A model generated the notes under the pieces. That model was not told where the DNA came from and made no database searches. It worked only from the letters and a program-made list of their open reading frames with translations. Positions 6,979-13,872 of a stretch of 43,917 bases of DNA are shown piece by piece. Source of the DNA: a virus; the IMG/VR virus record IMGVR_UViG_3300046018_000230, positions 1 through 43,917 of that record. One strand, given 5' to 3'. Both the position numbers and the translations under genes were made by a program. Each line of letters starts with the position of its first letter. Position 1 is the first letter of the stretch.

Positions 6979-7358
6979 GCCGGACCGCCATCCATATCCA
7001 AGTCTGCTTGAATCGTGAGATCATCGGGTTGTGATCTTGTGGTCTTACTAATTATATAACCAGTGGGATTATTTTCATCTAACCATTGCCTGATAGCTTC
7101 GCACCGAGCAAAAGCATTGAAGGGATCGGTGTATCTTACCTGAACCTGGAAATTTGGGGTATCGATAGCTTGAGGAGTATTATCCGTACCAGCATACCTG
7201 ATAGGTCCCATGCCCGGATAACCTGTTAGACCCCCACCCGCCGGAAATATGGCGACACAATTGACTACATCAAGAGGGAACAGAATAGGATAGATAGGCA
7301 GATCCTGGCCTGGCATGTCCGCCAAAAGGTTAGCCACATCCTCGATAATAGTTACCAT
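6933..7358 (-). CDS. Tail terminator / minor capsid-type neck protein
   Basis: A 141-aa protein with the layout of tail terminator and Minor_capsid_3-like proteins: a short N-terminal helix (IIEDVANLLADM), a strand region IYPILFPLDVVNCVAIFPAGG, PNFQVQVRYTDPFNAFARCEAIRQWL (strand then helix), and a closing antiparallel pair (YRFSVNFEAAKV). Such proteins cap the tail tube before it joins the head. The neighbours MuF and gp10-like protein fit that role. Confidence 0.65.
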   Translation of the reverse strand: MVTIIEDVANLLADMPGQDLPIYPILFPLDVVNCVAIFPAGGGLTGYPGMGPIRYAGTDNTPQAIDTPNFQVQVRYTDPFNAFARCEAIRQWLDENNPTGYIISKTTRSQPDDLTIQADLDMDGGPAYRFSVNFEAAKVRM

Positions 7359-7368
7359 TCAATAATCC

Positions 7369-8157
7369 TCATAATATTGGTATTCGGCCATTGATTATTG
7401 GCAATGGAATAGCGAAATAAGAATCGTCTTTCTCAAAAGATACTATTGATAAACCGTGTTGCCAATTCGATATTCCATCAATCCAATCGGGTTCTAAGTC
7501 ACAAAGACAGCCGTTCTCAATCCAGGTATATTTTCCAGATCTCTCGCGAGCATAGATCTGGGCCAGTCGATGTGTATGACCCGAAACTCCAGACATGCCT
7601 TCCGCAGCCAATTCGCGCCGCGCTGTCATTCCTGCTTCTTTACTTACAAGGTTTCCGTGCTTGAACAGGAAGTTACGATAAACAAAGAAATCCATGTACT
7701 CAATTTTGTATCTATCTAGCTTGAGTAGAGTAGGGATAGCGAGCGCATCTAGACCCGCAAGAGCTTGCGCATGAGACCACAGATACCTTCTTAAACGGTC
7801 TAGATGGTTGCTCTTAAGCAGGATTATACGTGCATCTGGACAAGTCTCTCGGAGGATACGACAATAATCGGATACGTGATATAGTTCGTGTTGTAGGCCA
7901 TCAATCCGTTCTGGATCTTTATCAAACCTAGATAATGAATAAAAATCGTGCATTTCATGAATAATTAGGATTTGGGGTTGGATTTTCTTAGTGAATTCTA
8001 GAGCGGCATTTATAGCCTCAACGTCATGATATGGAATATGCCAATCTGTTAACGAAATTATATTAAACTTATTTTCGAAACAATCTCTGTTATCTCGGAG
8101 TTTAATGAGTGGATGATCCTTCCCAGACTTAAAGCTGGTAGAATTGGCATGATGAAT
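7369..8157 (-). CDS. Calcineurin-like metallophosphoesterase with apparent ATT start
   Basis: The conserved frame runs upstream of the first ATG (7953) to an in-frame TAA at 8184 and contains no ATG, GTG or TTG before 7953. It does contain family motifs: TDWHIPYHDVEA is the first metal-binding strand. An ATT at 8155-8157 sits 7 bases after GGAGG and is followed by HHANSTSF, the same motif that follows Met-Gly in the ParB-like protein, so ATT is proposed as start (262 aa). Further motifs are HDFYSLSRFDKDP, SNHLDRL, KHGN and SGHTHR, then a C-terminal NWQHG segment. The usual GD is HE (IIHEMHDF) and GNHD/E is SNHLD, so metal binding may be altered. Substrate is unknown. Confidence 0.7.
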   Translation of the reverse strand: MHHANSTSFKSGKDHPLIKLRDNRDCFENKFNIISLTDWHIPYHDVEAINAALEFTKKIQPQILIIHEMHDFYSLSRFDKDPERIDGLQHELYHVSDYCRILRETCPDARIILLKSNHLDRLRRYLWSHAQALAGLDALAIPTLLKLDRYKIEYMDFFVYRNFLFKHGNLVSKEAGMTARRELAAEGMSGVSGHTHRLAQIYARERSGKYTWIENGCLCDLEPDWIDGISNWQHGLSIVSFEKDDSYFAIPLPIINGRIPIL

Positions 8158-8181
8158 TGTGTAGCCTCCGGATACTAGATG

Positions 8182-8514
8182 TTAAGTTGTTAAGTTGGGC
8201 TTGTTCCTTCGGAATTGTCCAATTTCTCCGTAATCATATTTTCCAAGAGTTCCGCGAAAGTTCTGGAATTCCAGTGCTTTCGAAGCCGGTTTATGGACAA
8301 GTTCTTCTTTTTCTACGTTAGTGACTATCGCAGTGTGATATATTTCACCAAACATATAATATATGGCAATGTCTCCACGTTCTATTTTTGATGAATCAAT
8401 GGGATAACTATTTTTATCAAGAAGCGTTTTCATCTCAATATCAGATACAAATCGCAAATCCTGAAACCATCCACATATAAAGGCAACTAACCCGAAACAA
8501 TTATAATTGTCCAT
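8182..8514 (-). CDS. NlpC/P60 or CHAP-like cysteine peptidase
   Basis: A 110-aa protein that opens at once with the nucleophile motif NCFGLVAFICGW (Cys6), has ERGDIAIYYM as the central strand, and YHTAIVTNV with the catalytic His (His60). This is the minimal papain-fold arrangement of NlpC/P60 and CHAP enzymes, which cut peptide bonds in cell-wall peptides. An in-frame TGA only 5 codons upstream fixes the start near 8514, although no ribosome-binding site is visible. The location in the lysis/tail interval suggests cell-envelope cleavage on entry or exit. Methanosarcinales lack murein, so the true bond is unclear. Confidence 0.65.
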   Translation of the reverse strand: MDNYNCFGLVAFICGWFQDLRFVSDIEMKTLLDKNSYPIDSSKIERGDIAIYYMFGEIYHTAIVTNVEKEELVHKPASKALEFQNFRGTLGKYDYGEIGQFRRNKPNLTT

Positions 8515-8529
8515 ATGAATAAAATCGTT

Positions 8530-8805
8530 TCAAATCATTGCCTCTTGGATTATCGTAACCAGATCTTCCCGGTTCGCACGAGTAAGGATATTACAAAGAT
8601 TGATAGCCTGATTGCGCGAGTATCGTTTGTTAGATTTAGGATTGCTGAATATATCGAGCATCACACGCGCGCGTTTATCGAGATCGTTGACAAATATTTC
8701 GTAAGGTTTGGTGATTGTGATAAGACTCTCGAAGTCCGTGCTAGTGCTGCATTCTTCATATTCATCCTCTTCTATATTTTTCCAGGGTCTATCAAATTCC
8801 ATCAT
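8530..8805 (-). CDS. Hypothetical protein, 91 aa
   Basis: The start at 8805 (MMEFDRPWK) is preferred because its ATG overlaps the upstream TGA (ATGA), and the longer frame from 8922 would overlap the neighbour by over 100 bases. The protein is acidic at the N-terminus (NIEEDEYEECST) and helical after (FVNDLDKRARVMLDIF, NQAINLCNILTRANRED). No family recognised. It is translationally coupled to the genes on both sides. Confidence 0.6.
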   Translation of the reverse strand: MMEFDRPWKNIEEDEYEECSTSTDFESLITITKPYEIFVNDLDKRARVMLDIFSNPKSNKRYSRNQAINLCNILTRANREDLVTIIQEAMI

Positions 8806-9077
8806 AAATAACCATCCGGGGGTTTTTCTGCTTGAGGTGTAGTTTTCATACTCAGGAAATCCTGAAGTGAATAAGGATATTCTCGATCTATTACCATATA
8901 GGGTATATCTCTGGCAGTACAAACCTCATTGTGATCTTCATAACAAGTAATCAAGGCTATACCAACCATTTCTTTTGTAAGATCATCTACTAGAACATGA
9001 TAAGCATCGGCTTCGACAAAATCCAGGTCGCCGATCTTAACCGAGAACCTTCTCAGTTCGATATCAATTTTTCTCAT
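8802..9077 (-). CDS. Hypothetical protein, 91 aa
   Basis: A mixed alpha/beta protein beginning MRKIDIELRRFSVKIGDLDF. The ATG overlaps the stop of the upstream 54-aa gene (ATGA). The pattern of strands (IDIELRRFSVKIG, AYHVLVDD, VGIALITCYED) suggests a small compact fold, but no family is recognised. It is part of the run of small coupled genes between the lysis proteins and the peptidase. Confidence 0.6.
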   Translation of the reverse strand: MRKIDIELRRFSVKIGDLDFVEADAYHVLVDDLTKEMVGIALITCYEDHNEVCTARDIPYMVIDREYPYSLQDFLSMKTTPQAEKPPDGYL

Positions 9078-9238
9078 GATTGGGGTTGCTCCATAGATCC
9101 TATAAGGTCCAAATATTTGGAACGTTTAAAACGGCTACCTATCTCTATCACCTGGTCGTTCTTGAGAACCACGAAAGCGTATTTTACGTCTGATCTTCGC
9201 AGATAATCCCCCAATTGATAATAAGCATCGTTGACCAT
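9074..9238 (-). CDS. Small hypothetical protein, 54 aa
   Basis: Starts MVNDAYYQLGDYLRRSDVK behind a GGGGGATAAG ribosome-binding site and ends in an ATGA overlap with the next gene. Composition is Tyr-rich with a beta strand (YAFVVLKNDQVIEIG) and a basic patch (SRFKRSKYL). The tight coupling on the 3' side and good initiation signal support a real gene. Function unknown. Confidence 0.55.
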   Translation of the reverse strand: MVNDAYYQLGDYLRRSDVKYAFVVLKNDQVIEIGSRFKRSKYLDLIGSMEQPQS

Positions 9239-9247
9239 CTTATCCCC

Positions 9248-9343
9248 CTAGAATATTAGATGTATAATCCCGACTAATAAATATAGAATAAATAATATTA
9301 CCAAAATAGATACAACGATTTTCCATCCAGGCAAGTTGACCAT
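9248..9343 (-). CDS. 31-aa single-pass membrane microprotein
   Basis: Reads MVNLPGWKIVVSILVILFI and continues as an unbroken hydrophobic helix to the end. It starts 3 bases after the stop of the coiled-coil/TM gene, with GGGGTTA upstream. Such tiny transmembrane proteins commonly accompany holins. Its position in the lysis interval suggests a role in membrane disruption or its timing, but size alone cannot prove this. Confidence 0.5.
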   Translation of the reverse strand: MVNLPGWKIVVSILVILFILYLLVGIIHLIF

Positions 9344-9346
9344 AGT

Positions 9347-9742
9347 TTAACCCCGTCTTAGATATTCAGACACAAATAATAATATAATGGCGGCATTTAT
9401 TGCCCATAAAACTTTTACTTGCATATGGACACTACTTATTTCACCTTTGATCATTACTCTACAACTATCACCGGTCATAAAGGTGGCCGCTTGTAATCTC
9501 AAATCTTCTCTATATTGGTTTGTCTGCTCGAAATGATTATCAACAGCATGTTTTGCTTCTGCAATCAACCCCTCCGACTTCTTATATTCAGCCCTCAGAG
9601 CTAAGCTCTCTAATCTAATCTTGTCCAGTTCGAGCTTAGTTTTTTCCTCCAGGTTGGCTAATTTGAGTTGAATATAATCGCAAAGCTGGACGTTGATAGT
9701 CTGAGGATATCTCGTTGGCGAATCGTGGGGATAGTCTTCCAT
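9347..9742 (-). CDS. Coiled-coil protein with C-terminal transmembrane anchor, lysis region
   Basis: 131 aa: residues 25-85 are a continuous Lys/Glu/Leu coiled coil (KLANLEEKTKLELDKIRLE, LIAEAKHAVDNHFEQTNQ), followed by a linker and a single membrane helix (VLWAINAAIILLFVSEYL) with a positive end (RRG). The topology of cytoplasmic or external coiled coil plus anchor recalls spanin-like or holin-associated proteins in other phages. It lies between two putative holins. Confidence 0.6.
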   Translation of the reverse strand: MEDYPHDSPTRYPQTINVQLCDYIQLKLANLEEKTKLELDKIRLESLALRAEYKKSEGLIAEAKHAVDNHFEQTNQYREDLRLQAATFMTGDSCRVMIKGEISSVHMQVKVLWAINAAIILLFVSEYLRRG

Positions 9743-9754
9743 AGAAGCAAGCCC

Positions 9755-9976
9755 TTAGCCTTTGATTTCTGGAGGTTCCGCCCAAAGAGCAAGCTGTTTC
9801 AGCAATAACACAAGTAATGCACAAAGCATTAAGATTGTGTTTCCATTAATGTTAAGTCCGAACTGAGCCAAGAATGCAATCACTAGATTGATTGCAGTCG
9901 GGTCGATCATACCGCCAAGAGCCAAGATAAACATGACTATAGCAGCTATGTAGTGTCTATATCCGTCAAGAAACAT
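9755..9976 (-). CDS. Two-pass membrane protein, candidate holin
   Basis: 73 aa with two hydrophobic segments (HYIAAIVMFILALGGMI and TILMLCALLVLLLKQLALW) separated by an amphipathic stretch (INLVIAFLAQFGLNING), and short charged ends. Length and topology match class II holins. It starts 14 bases after the stop of a 26-aa membrane peptide, with GAGGCG upstream. It sits next to the secreted protease gene. Confidence 0.65.
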   Translation of the reverse strand: MFLDGYRHYIAAIVMFILALGGMIDPTAINLVIAFLAQFGLNINGNTILMLCALLVLLLKQLALWAEPPEIKG

Positions 9977-9990
9977 TTAATTCGCCTCAT

Positions 9991-10071
9991 CTAAATATAT
10001 CTAATTGACTCGATTAAGAGTAACAAAAGCATAAATGCGAACGCCCAAGTCAAGAGCGTTGCGAATTTCAT
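9991..10071 (-). CDS. 26-aa membrane microprotein overlapping the protease stop
   Basis: The frame reads MKFATLLTWAFAFMLLLLL then IESIRYI. Its ATG overlaps the TGA of the papain-like protease gene (ATGA), the same coupling used by established genes here. One hydrophobic helix with a positively charged start. It may be a lysis helper or a signal-like peptide. The evidence is coupling and composition only. Confidence 0.45.
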   Translation of the reverse strand: MKFATLLTWAFAFMLLLLLIESIRYI

Positions 10072-11246
10072 GATCTTGTAACTTCTATGTAAGCATCCGT
10101 TCTGTACGGAATCTTAGCAATACCTCGCCAGACTATCCAATATCCTGTACCAGTTTTTAGAACGGAAGCATGTTTTGAATCGGTAGAGAGGAAAGTACCC
10201 GACGGAGTCTTTATAGAGAAGGTGAAAACCTGAGCACTCGGATAGACTCCGAACGGCATGGATGGTTGATAAGCTTTGGTGGTCAGGATGACTTTTTGAT
10301 CTGGTAGCACTTCGCTAAACTGATAAGACCCAGTTGGTCTACTCAGAGTCCTGGCAGAAAAAGTTTTATTGTCAGAAACCGGAGGAGGCGTAGGGCCGGG
10401 TCCCGGTGCCGGAGAAGCGTTCACCATTGCCGTATACCAGGGATAAGATGTACCCATGCCAGCTTCTGCTGCTACAGTATAATCTATTCGGAAGAACCCA
10501 GATTCGCCCCATGACGTGCCCCAAGAGTTCTTGACTATCCAATACTGACCCGGATCATTATAGCCTACAATACAAAGAGCATGACCACCCGCGACATCTC
10601 CAGAATATGTATTGATAATGCCGCCATCATAGTAGAACCAGTTTTGCTCCCAATCAACGCCCGTAACTATTGGCCCGTTCTGAAGAGCTTCTTTTGGAGA
10701 TTTGGTAGTTGACCAGCCAGTGATATAATTCCGGTCTTTGCATGTGCCTGAATCATAACAGTTCTGTGTCTCTATGCCCACGTTTTTAGCTGTGGCATAA
10801 GCTCCTTTATTGCCGGCTCCTTCGAAGTTCCAACCATTAGCACACGATCCACCATGAGAGAAGAACTCCATCTCGGCCAGATCTGGTGTGGGTTTGTTTG
10901 AGTTAGCAGCTATCTCCTCCATAGACTCAATCTGAGCTACAACAGCATGAGCCACACACGAACCGCAACTACCCTGATCCTTGACAGGGGTTACGCGAGT
11001 ACCATTAGCAGTGTTCCGCCAATCAATTGAAGCCGGAAGACCCGACTCATGAAGGTTATACGACAACGAGAGGGGATGATCAGCGCGTTCTAGACCCATC
11101 GAAGGCAGTGGTTGTCCGTCCCAAGCATAAGGATTCATGCTCCAAGTAGCGAAAGTGTCCTCGGTAAGTTGGGCATTACTGCCAGTGGCGCCAACAACCG
11201 CCAATAGCAATAATGCTATAACAAAAAGGTGTTTAGGAATGCTCAT
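10068..11246 (-). CDS. Secreted papain-like (C1A) cysteine protease
   Basis: 392 aa. A Sec signal peptide (HLFVIALLLLAVVGATGSNA) is followed by a short pro-region and a peptidase C1A domain. Gln91 and Cys97 lie in DQGSCGSCVAHA, His222 in GGHALCIVGY and Asn240 in VKNSWGTSWGE, so the catalytic set is complete. Trp after Cys is replaced by Val. After a Pro-rich linker (PAPGPGPTPPP) a C-terminal beta domain of about 95 aa follows, as in archaeal cell-surface proteases. The gene is followed directly by tiny membrane proteins and a candidate holin. In an archaeon with a protein S-layer, this enzyme could fill the role of an endolysin or open the envelope at entry. The role is inferred; the protease family is clear. 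Confidence 0.9.
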   Translation of the reverse strand: MSIPKHLFVIALLLLAVVGATGSNAQLTEDTFATWSMNPYAWDGQPLPSMGLERADHPLSLSYNLHESGLPASIDWRNTANGTRVTPVKDQGSCGSCVAHAVVAQIESMEEIAANSNKPTPDLAEMEFFSHGGSCANGWNFEGAGNKGAYATAKNVGIETQNCYDSGTCKDRNYITGWSTTKSPKEALQNGPIVTGVDWEQNWFYYDGGIINTYSGDVAGGHALCIVGYNDPGQYWIVKNSWGTSWGESGFFRIDYTVAAEAGMGTSYPWYTAMVNASPAPGPGPTPPPVSDNKTFSARTLSRPTGSYQFSEVLPDQKVILTTKAYQPSMPFGVYPSAQVFTFSIKTPSGTFLSTDSKHASVLKTGTGYWIVWRGIAKIPYRTDAYIEVTRS

Positions 11247-11662
11247 AGTTTAGACTCCCAGAGAGCCAGATCGAAATGGATACAATCGGCATAGACCTTC
11301 CAAGCATCGTTTAGGTCTGCCGTCTCATAGGTGAACCGACCGCCGTCACTCCAAGACATGGGCCAATAAACCACTTCGTATTGAGCTATACCTTTACCAT
11401 CTAAGACACGACTGCAATACATCTGGCCTTCAATGTCTGGATCGAAATGCTGGACATTGGGGATCATGAACCTTGAATCTCCGGGTATCGCCATTGGTTC
11501 TGCTTTCACGACCCACATAGACTGTCGGGCAACGGGCACCGGATAAGGTTTTAGGTTGTTGGCATCATTAAAGAATTTTATGAATTCTTCTTTAACGGGC
11601 ACTTTCACATTATAGCCAGTATATTTAGCACAGGCTTTTGGGTATTCGGTTTGTAGTGTCAT
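11243..11662 (-). CDS. Hypothetical protein, 139 aa
   Basis: No signal peptide or membrane segment. Rich in aromatic residues (YPVPVARQSMWVV, VVYWPMSWSDGGRFTY) with a central beta region and a C-terminal helix (LNDAWKVYADCIHFDLALW). It starts behind GAGGTT and overlaps the protease start by 4 bases (ATGA), so it is probably made together with the protease. An inhibitor, chaperone or small virion protein are all possible; I do not recognise the family. Confidence 0.6.
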   Translation of the reverse strand: MTLQTEYPKACAKYTGYNVKVPVKEEFIKFFNDANNLKPYPVPVARQSMWVVKAEPMAIPGDSRFMIPNVQHFDPDIEGQMYCSRVLDGKGIAQYEVVYWPMSWSDGGRFTYETADLNDAWKVYADCIHFDLALWESKL

Positions 11663-11716
11663 TTAATTTAACCTCGTTTATTCAGTTATAATTCAAAATC
11701 AAAAAATAATGGGTTG

Positions 11717-11734
11717 GACCGTAATTAAACGGTC
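11717..11734 (-). terminator. Stem-loop with downstream T-tract
   Basis: GACCGT / ACGGTC pair around a 6-base AT loop. The minus-strand transcript then runs into a T-rich tract (about 11698-11708). The stop codon of the 11725-12015 gene is inside the stem. It would partly end the structural transcript before the protease genes. Confidence 0.45.
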
Positions 11735-12015
11735 GCCCTCTGTTTTCCACATAGCTTGTTCAGGATGACTACAACCTCGTCCGTAGGTTCAATGTAGAGA
11801 TCGTAGACCCTCAACATGATCCTGGCAGCTCGCTTGTTAGCTTCCTTGGCAAAATCTCCGCCTACCGGAATCCTGGAACCATCCTTTACGCTTTCGCGAG
11901 TGTTGTTCACGAAATCCTGGAGCATGTCCACTAGGTCAAGAACGCCCTTAAGATCGTTCAAGACTATCTCTCTTTCATCACTTTTTGCATCGGGTATTTG
12001 TGTATCTTTTACCAT
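11725..12015 (-). CDS. Hypothetical helical protein, 96 aa
   Basis: Charged and helical (DLKGVLDLVDMLQDFVNNTRE, EANKRAARIMLRVYDLY) with a GGDFAKEANK centre. Starts behind GGAGATG. It precedes the hairpin at 11717-11734 and follows the receptor-binding protein and a 46-aa gene. No family recognised. Confidence 0.6.
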   Translation of the reverse strand: MVKDTQIPDAKSDEREIVLNDLKGVLDLVDMLQDFVNNTRESVKDGSRIPVGGDFAKEANKRAARIMLRVYDLYIEPTDEVVVILNKLCGKQRATV

Positions 12016-12047
12016 TTATTTACATCTCCTATATAGGATGATTATTA

Positions 12048-12188
12048 TTATTGTATAGAATCACAAATCAGTTTTCGTCTAATTGGTCGACTATTAAGTT
12101 TCTCCTGACAGATTGACATCAGGTAACGAATGTCGGCCTCTGACCAAGAGTTCATTACCTGTCGCCAATCGACGTCAGTAATTTGCAT
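12048..12188 (-). CDS. Small hypothetical protein, 46 aa
   Basis: Reads MQITDVDWRQVMNSWSEADI, then a helical basic tail (ICQEKLNSRPIRRKL). It fills the gap between the 555-aa receptor protein and the 96-aa gene. The upstream GGGA is a modest ribosome-binding site. A helical bundle-like short protein; existence is likely but unproven. Confidence 0.4.
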   Translation of the reverse strand: MQITDVDWRQVMNSWSEADIRYLMSICQEKLNSRPIRRKLICDSIQ

Positions 12189-12195
12189 ATATTCC

Positions 12196-13863
12196 CTAAA
12201 CAAACGATATACTCACGTCTGCAACCGCAATATTTCGGTCTGCGGTTGTTGGCCCCATAGTTGAGAAGTATATTCTGGGCGTACTACCATCAACGAAACA
12301 AGCCCGATAGATACAAGACGGACTCCAGGTTATTCCAGGTGTCGTCGGTGTGATGATTGGTACAGAGTTAACCTTTTGGTATGACTCGAAATCATCTATC
12401 CAAAATTCGTATAACTGTTCTGCACCCGTTCCGGTTCCTGATAATTGCTGCGCTACCAGCCCAAATATTCGGCCATGATAATTGAATATGGTTGGGTGCC
12501 AGAAGTTCATACCTAGACTTGTTCCAAACCCATAATCAGAATATCCAATAGTTTTAGGTATAGACCAGTTGAGTCCATCTTTACTATAAGCTATCTGCGA
12601 ATCGGCTATAGTGCCCTGATTTCTATAAAGCAAATACCATAAGCCGTCTTTGATAATTATGGCAGGAGACGCCGGCTGAGAAGTACTGATACATATCTCT
12701 TCATCACCTACTACCATTCCGGAAGATATAGACCGTCGGCATAAGTTAGTCTGAGAAGAATTAATATAATGAACATAATACAAATATAAGCTTCCATTCC
12801 AATAAACTAATTCGGTATCTGAATTGTGTTGTGGGGTCCCCGGATCTGGATCTAATGGGTTCGAAATGCCCGCAGGAACTACCCAAGTATAGCCGTCGGT
12901 TGATGCTAGAATACATGGATTCTCTTGGGTATCGTTAGCATAGGGCGTGAACCCCATCCACCAATCATACCCTCCGAACGCTGCACCTCCAGGTCTATAA
13001 AGTACTGAAGGATGTACTGCTCTCCCGGTTCCATCGGGTGTTGTAATCGTGAGGAGTTGGATGTTACCAATGGTAAAATGAAGTTGGCCCATTGTAGGTC
13101 TAACGGTCGCCAATGATTTTGCCGATGCCAACGACCTAGCACTTGATGCTGTTCTCGTGGTTCTTTTTTGTCTTAAATTGTAGACCCCGTTAAATGGGTA
13201 AACATCACCATTAATTATTTGGACTAGCTCGGATGCAGTGAGTACTCTGTTCCAAATGCCAAGATGACTTAATAACATTGAAGGATATGTAGCATACGCT
13301 CCTTTCCCCACTCGGAGAGTATTTGTATCTGGTGCAGCTTGTGGCGTTCCAACCCAATTAGCATTGGTATAAGTAATAGATGTGCCAGTCACACTGGTAT
13401 AATTGCCTCTTTTGCCTGCCAACCCCATTTTTAGAGTTGACCCCATAACAAGCCAAAATATAACAGGAGAATAATTGGCATTTCTATTTCCAGTTAAATC
13501 TCCAGCTATATGATTAGAACCATCTGCCGCCATTTGAAATTTCAGATCAGACCCATGTAAATAAATTTGCCAGCCAATACCACCTGTAGAAAAATTTCCT
13601 AAAAGGATTAAATCGGCGGTTGCCGTCGTTCCTAATAGAGATCCATGAAACATAAGAGACATCGGATAATAATTGTAATAATTGGCAGAAAGCAAATATC
13701 GTGATAGTCCTGTCTTGAAATCGGCTGCTTTCCCATGTTCATCGTACTTGTATGATGTAGAACCTCCGGTCTCTGCTAAAATTGCACCAGAAATTAGATC
13801 AACACGGTTGCCACTAACCTCATCTAATTTCCAGTATGCTTGTAATCCATCCAGTAGTGTCAT
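12196..13863 (-). CDS. Receptor-binding protein: LamG-like domain plus five-bladed glycosidase-like propeller
   Basis: 555 aa. Residues 1-225 form a concanavalin/LamG-type jelly roll (LQAYWKLDEVSGNRVDL, AADFKTGLSRYLLSA, LSHLGIWNRVLTASEL). A linker rich in Ser/Arg/Ala follows (RTASSARSLASAKSLATV). Residues 265-555 resemble the five-bladed beta-propellers of GH43/GH32-like enzymes: HPSVLYRPGG, ENPCILASTDGYTW, ELVYWNGSLYLYYVHY, WYLLYRNQG, IAYSKDGLNWS. Such proteins bind or cut cell-surface glycans. It lies outside the main tail cluster, between neck and lysis genes. Whether hydrolase residues are intact cannot be decided here. Confidence 0.65.
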   Translation of the reverse strand: MTLLDGLQAYWKLDEVSGNRVDLISGAILAETGGSTSYKYDEHGKAADFKTGLSRYLLSANYYNYYPMSLMFHGSLLGTTATADLILLGNFSTGGIGWQIYLHGSDLKFQMAADGSNHIAGDLTGNRNANYSPVIFWLVMGSTLKMGLAGKRGNYTSVTGTSITYTNANWVGTPQAAPDTNTLRVGKGAYATYPSMLLSHLGIWNRVLTASELVQIINGDVYPFNGVYNLRQKRTTRTASSARSLASAKSLATVRPTMGQLHFTIGNIQLLTITTPDGTGRAVHPSVLYRPGGAAFGGYDWWMGFTPYANDTQENPCILASTDGYTWVVPAGISNPLDPDPGTPQHNSDTELVYWNGSLYLYYVHYINSSQTNLCRRSISSGMVVGDEEICISTSQPASPAIIIKDGLWYLLYRNQGTIADSQIAYSKDGLNWSIPKTIGYSDYGFGTSLGMNFWHPTIFNYHGRIFGLVAQQLSGTGTGAEQLYEFWIDDFESYQKVNSVPIITPTTPGITWSPSCIYRACFVDGSTPRIYFSTMGPTTADRNIAVADVSISFV

Positions 13864-13872
13864 TTTGACACC

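Noticed and set aside
8157-8184. Frameshifted ATG at 8148 as start of the metallophosphoesterase
   Set aside because: That frame leads to a 34-codon peptide ending in TAA with no family similarity, while the ATT frame contains the conserved phosphoesterase strands.
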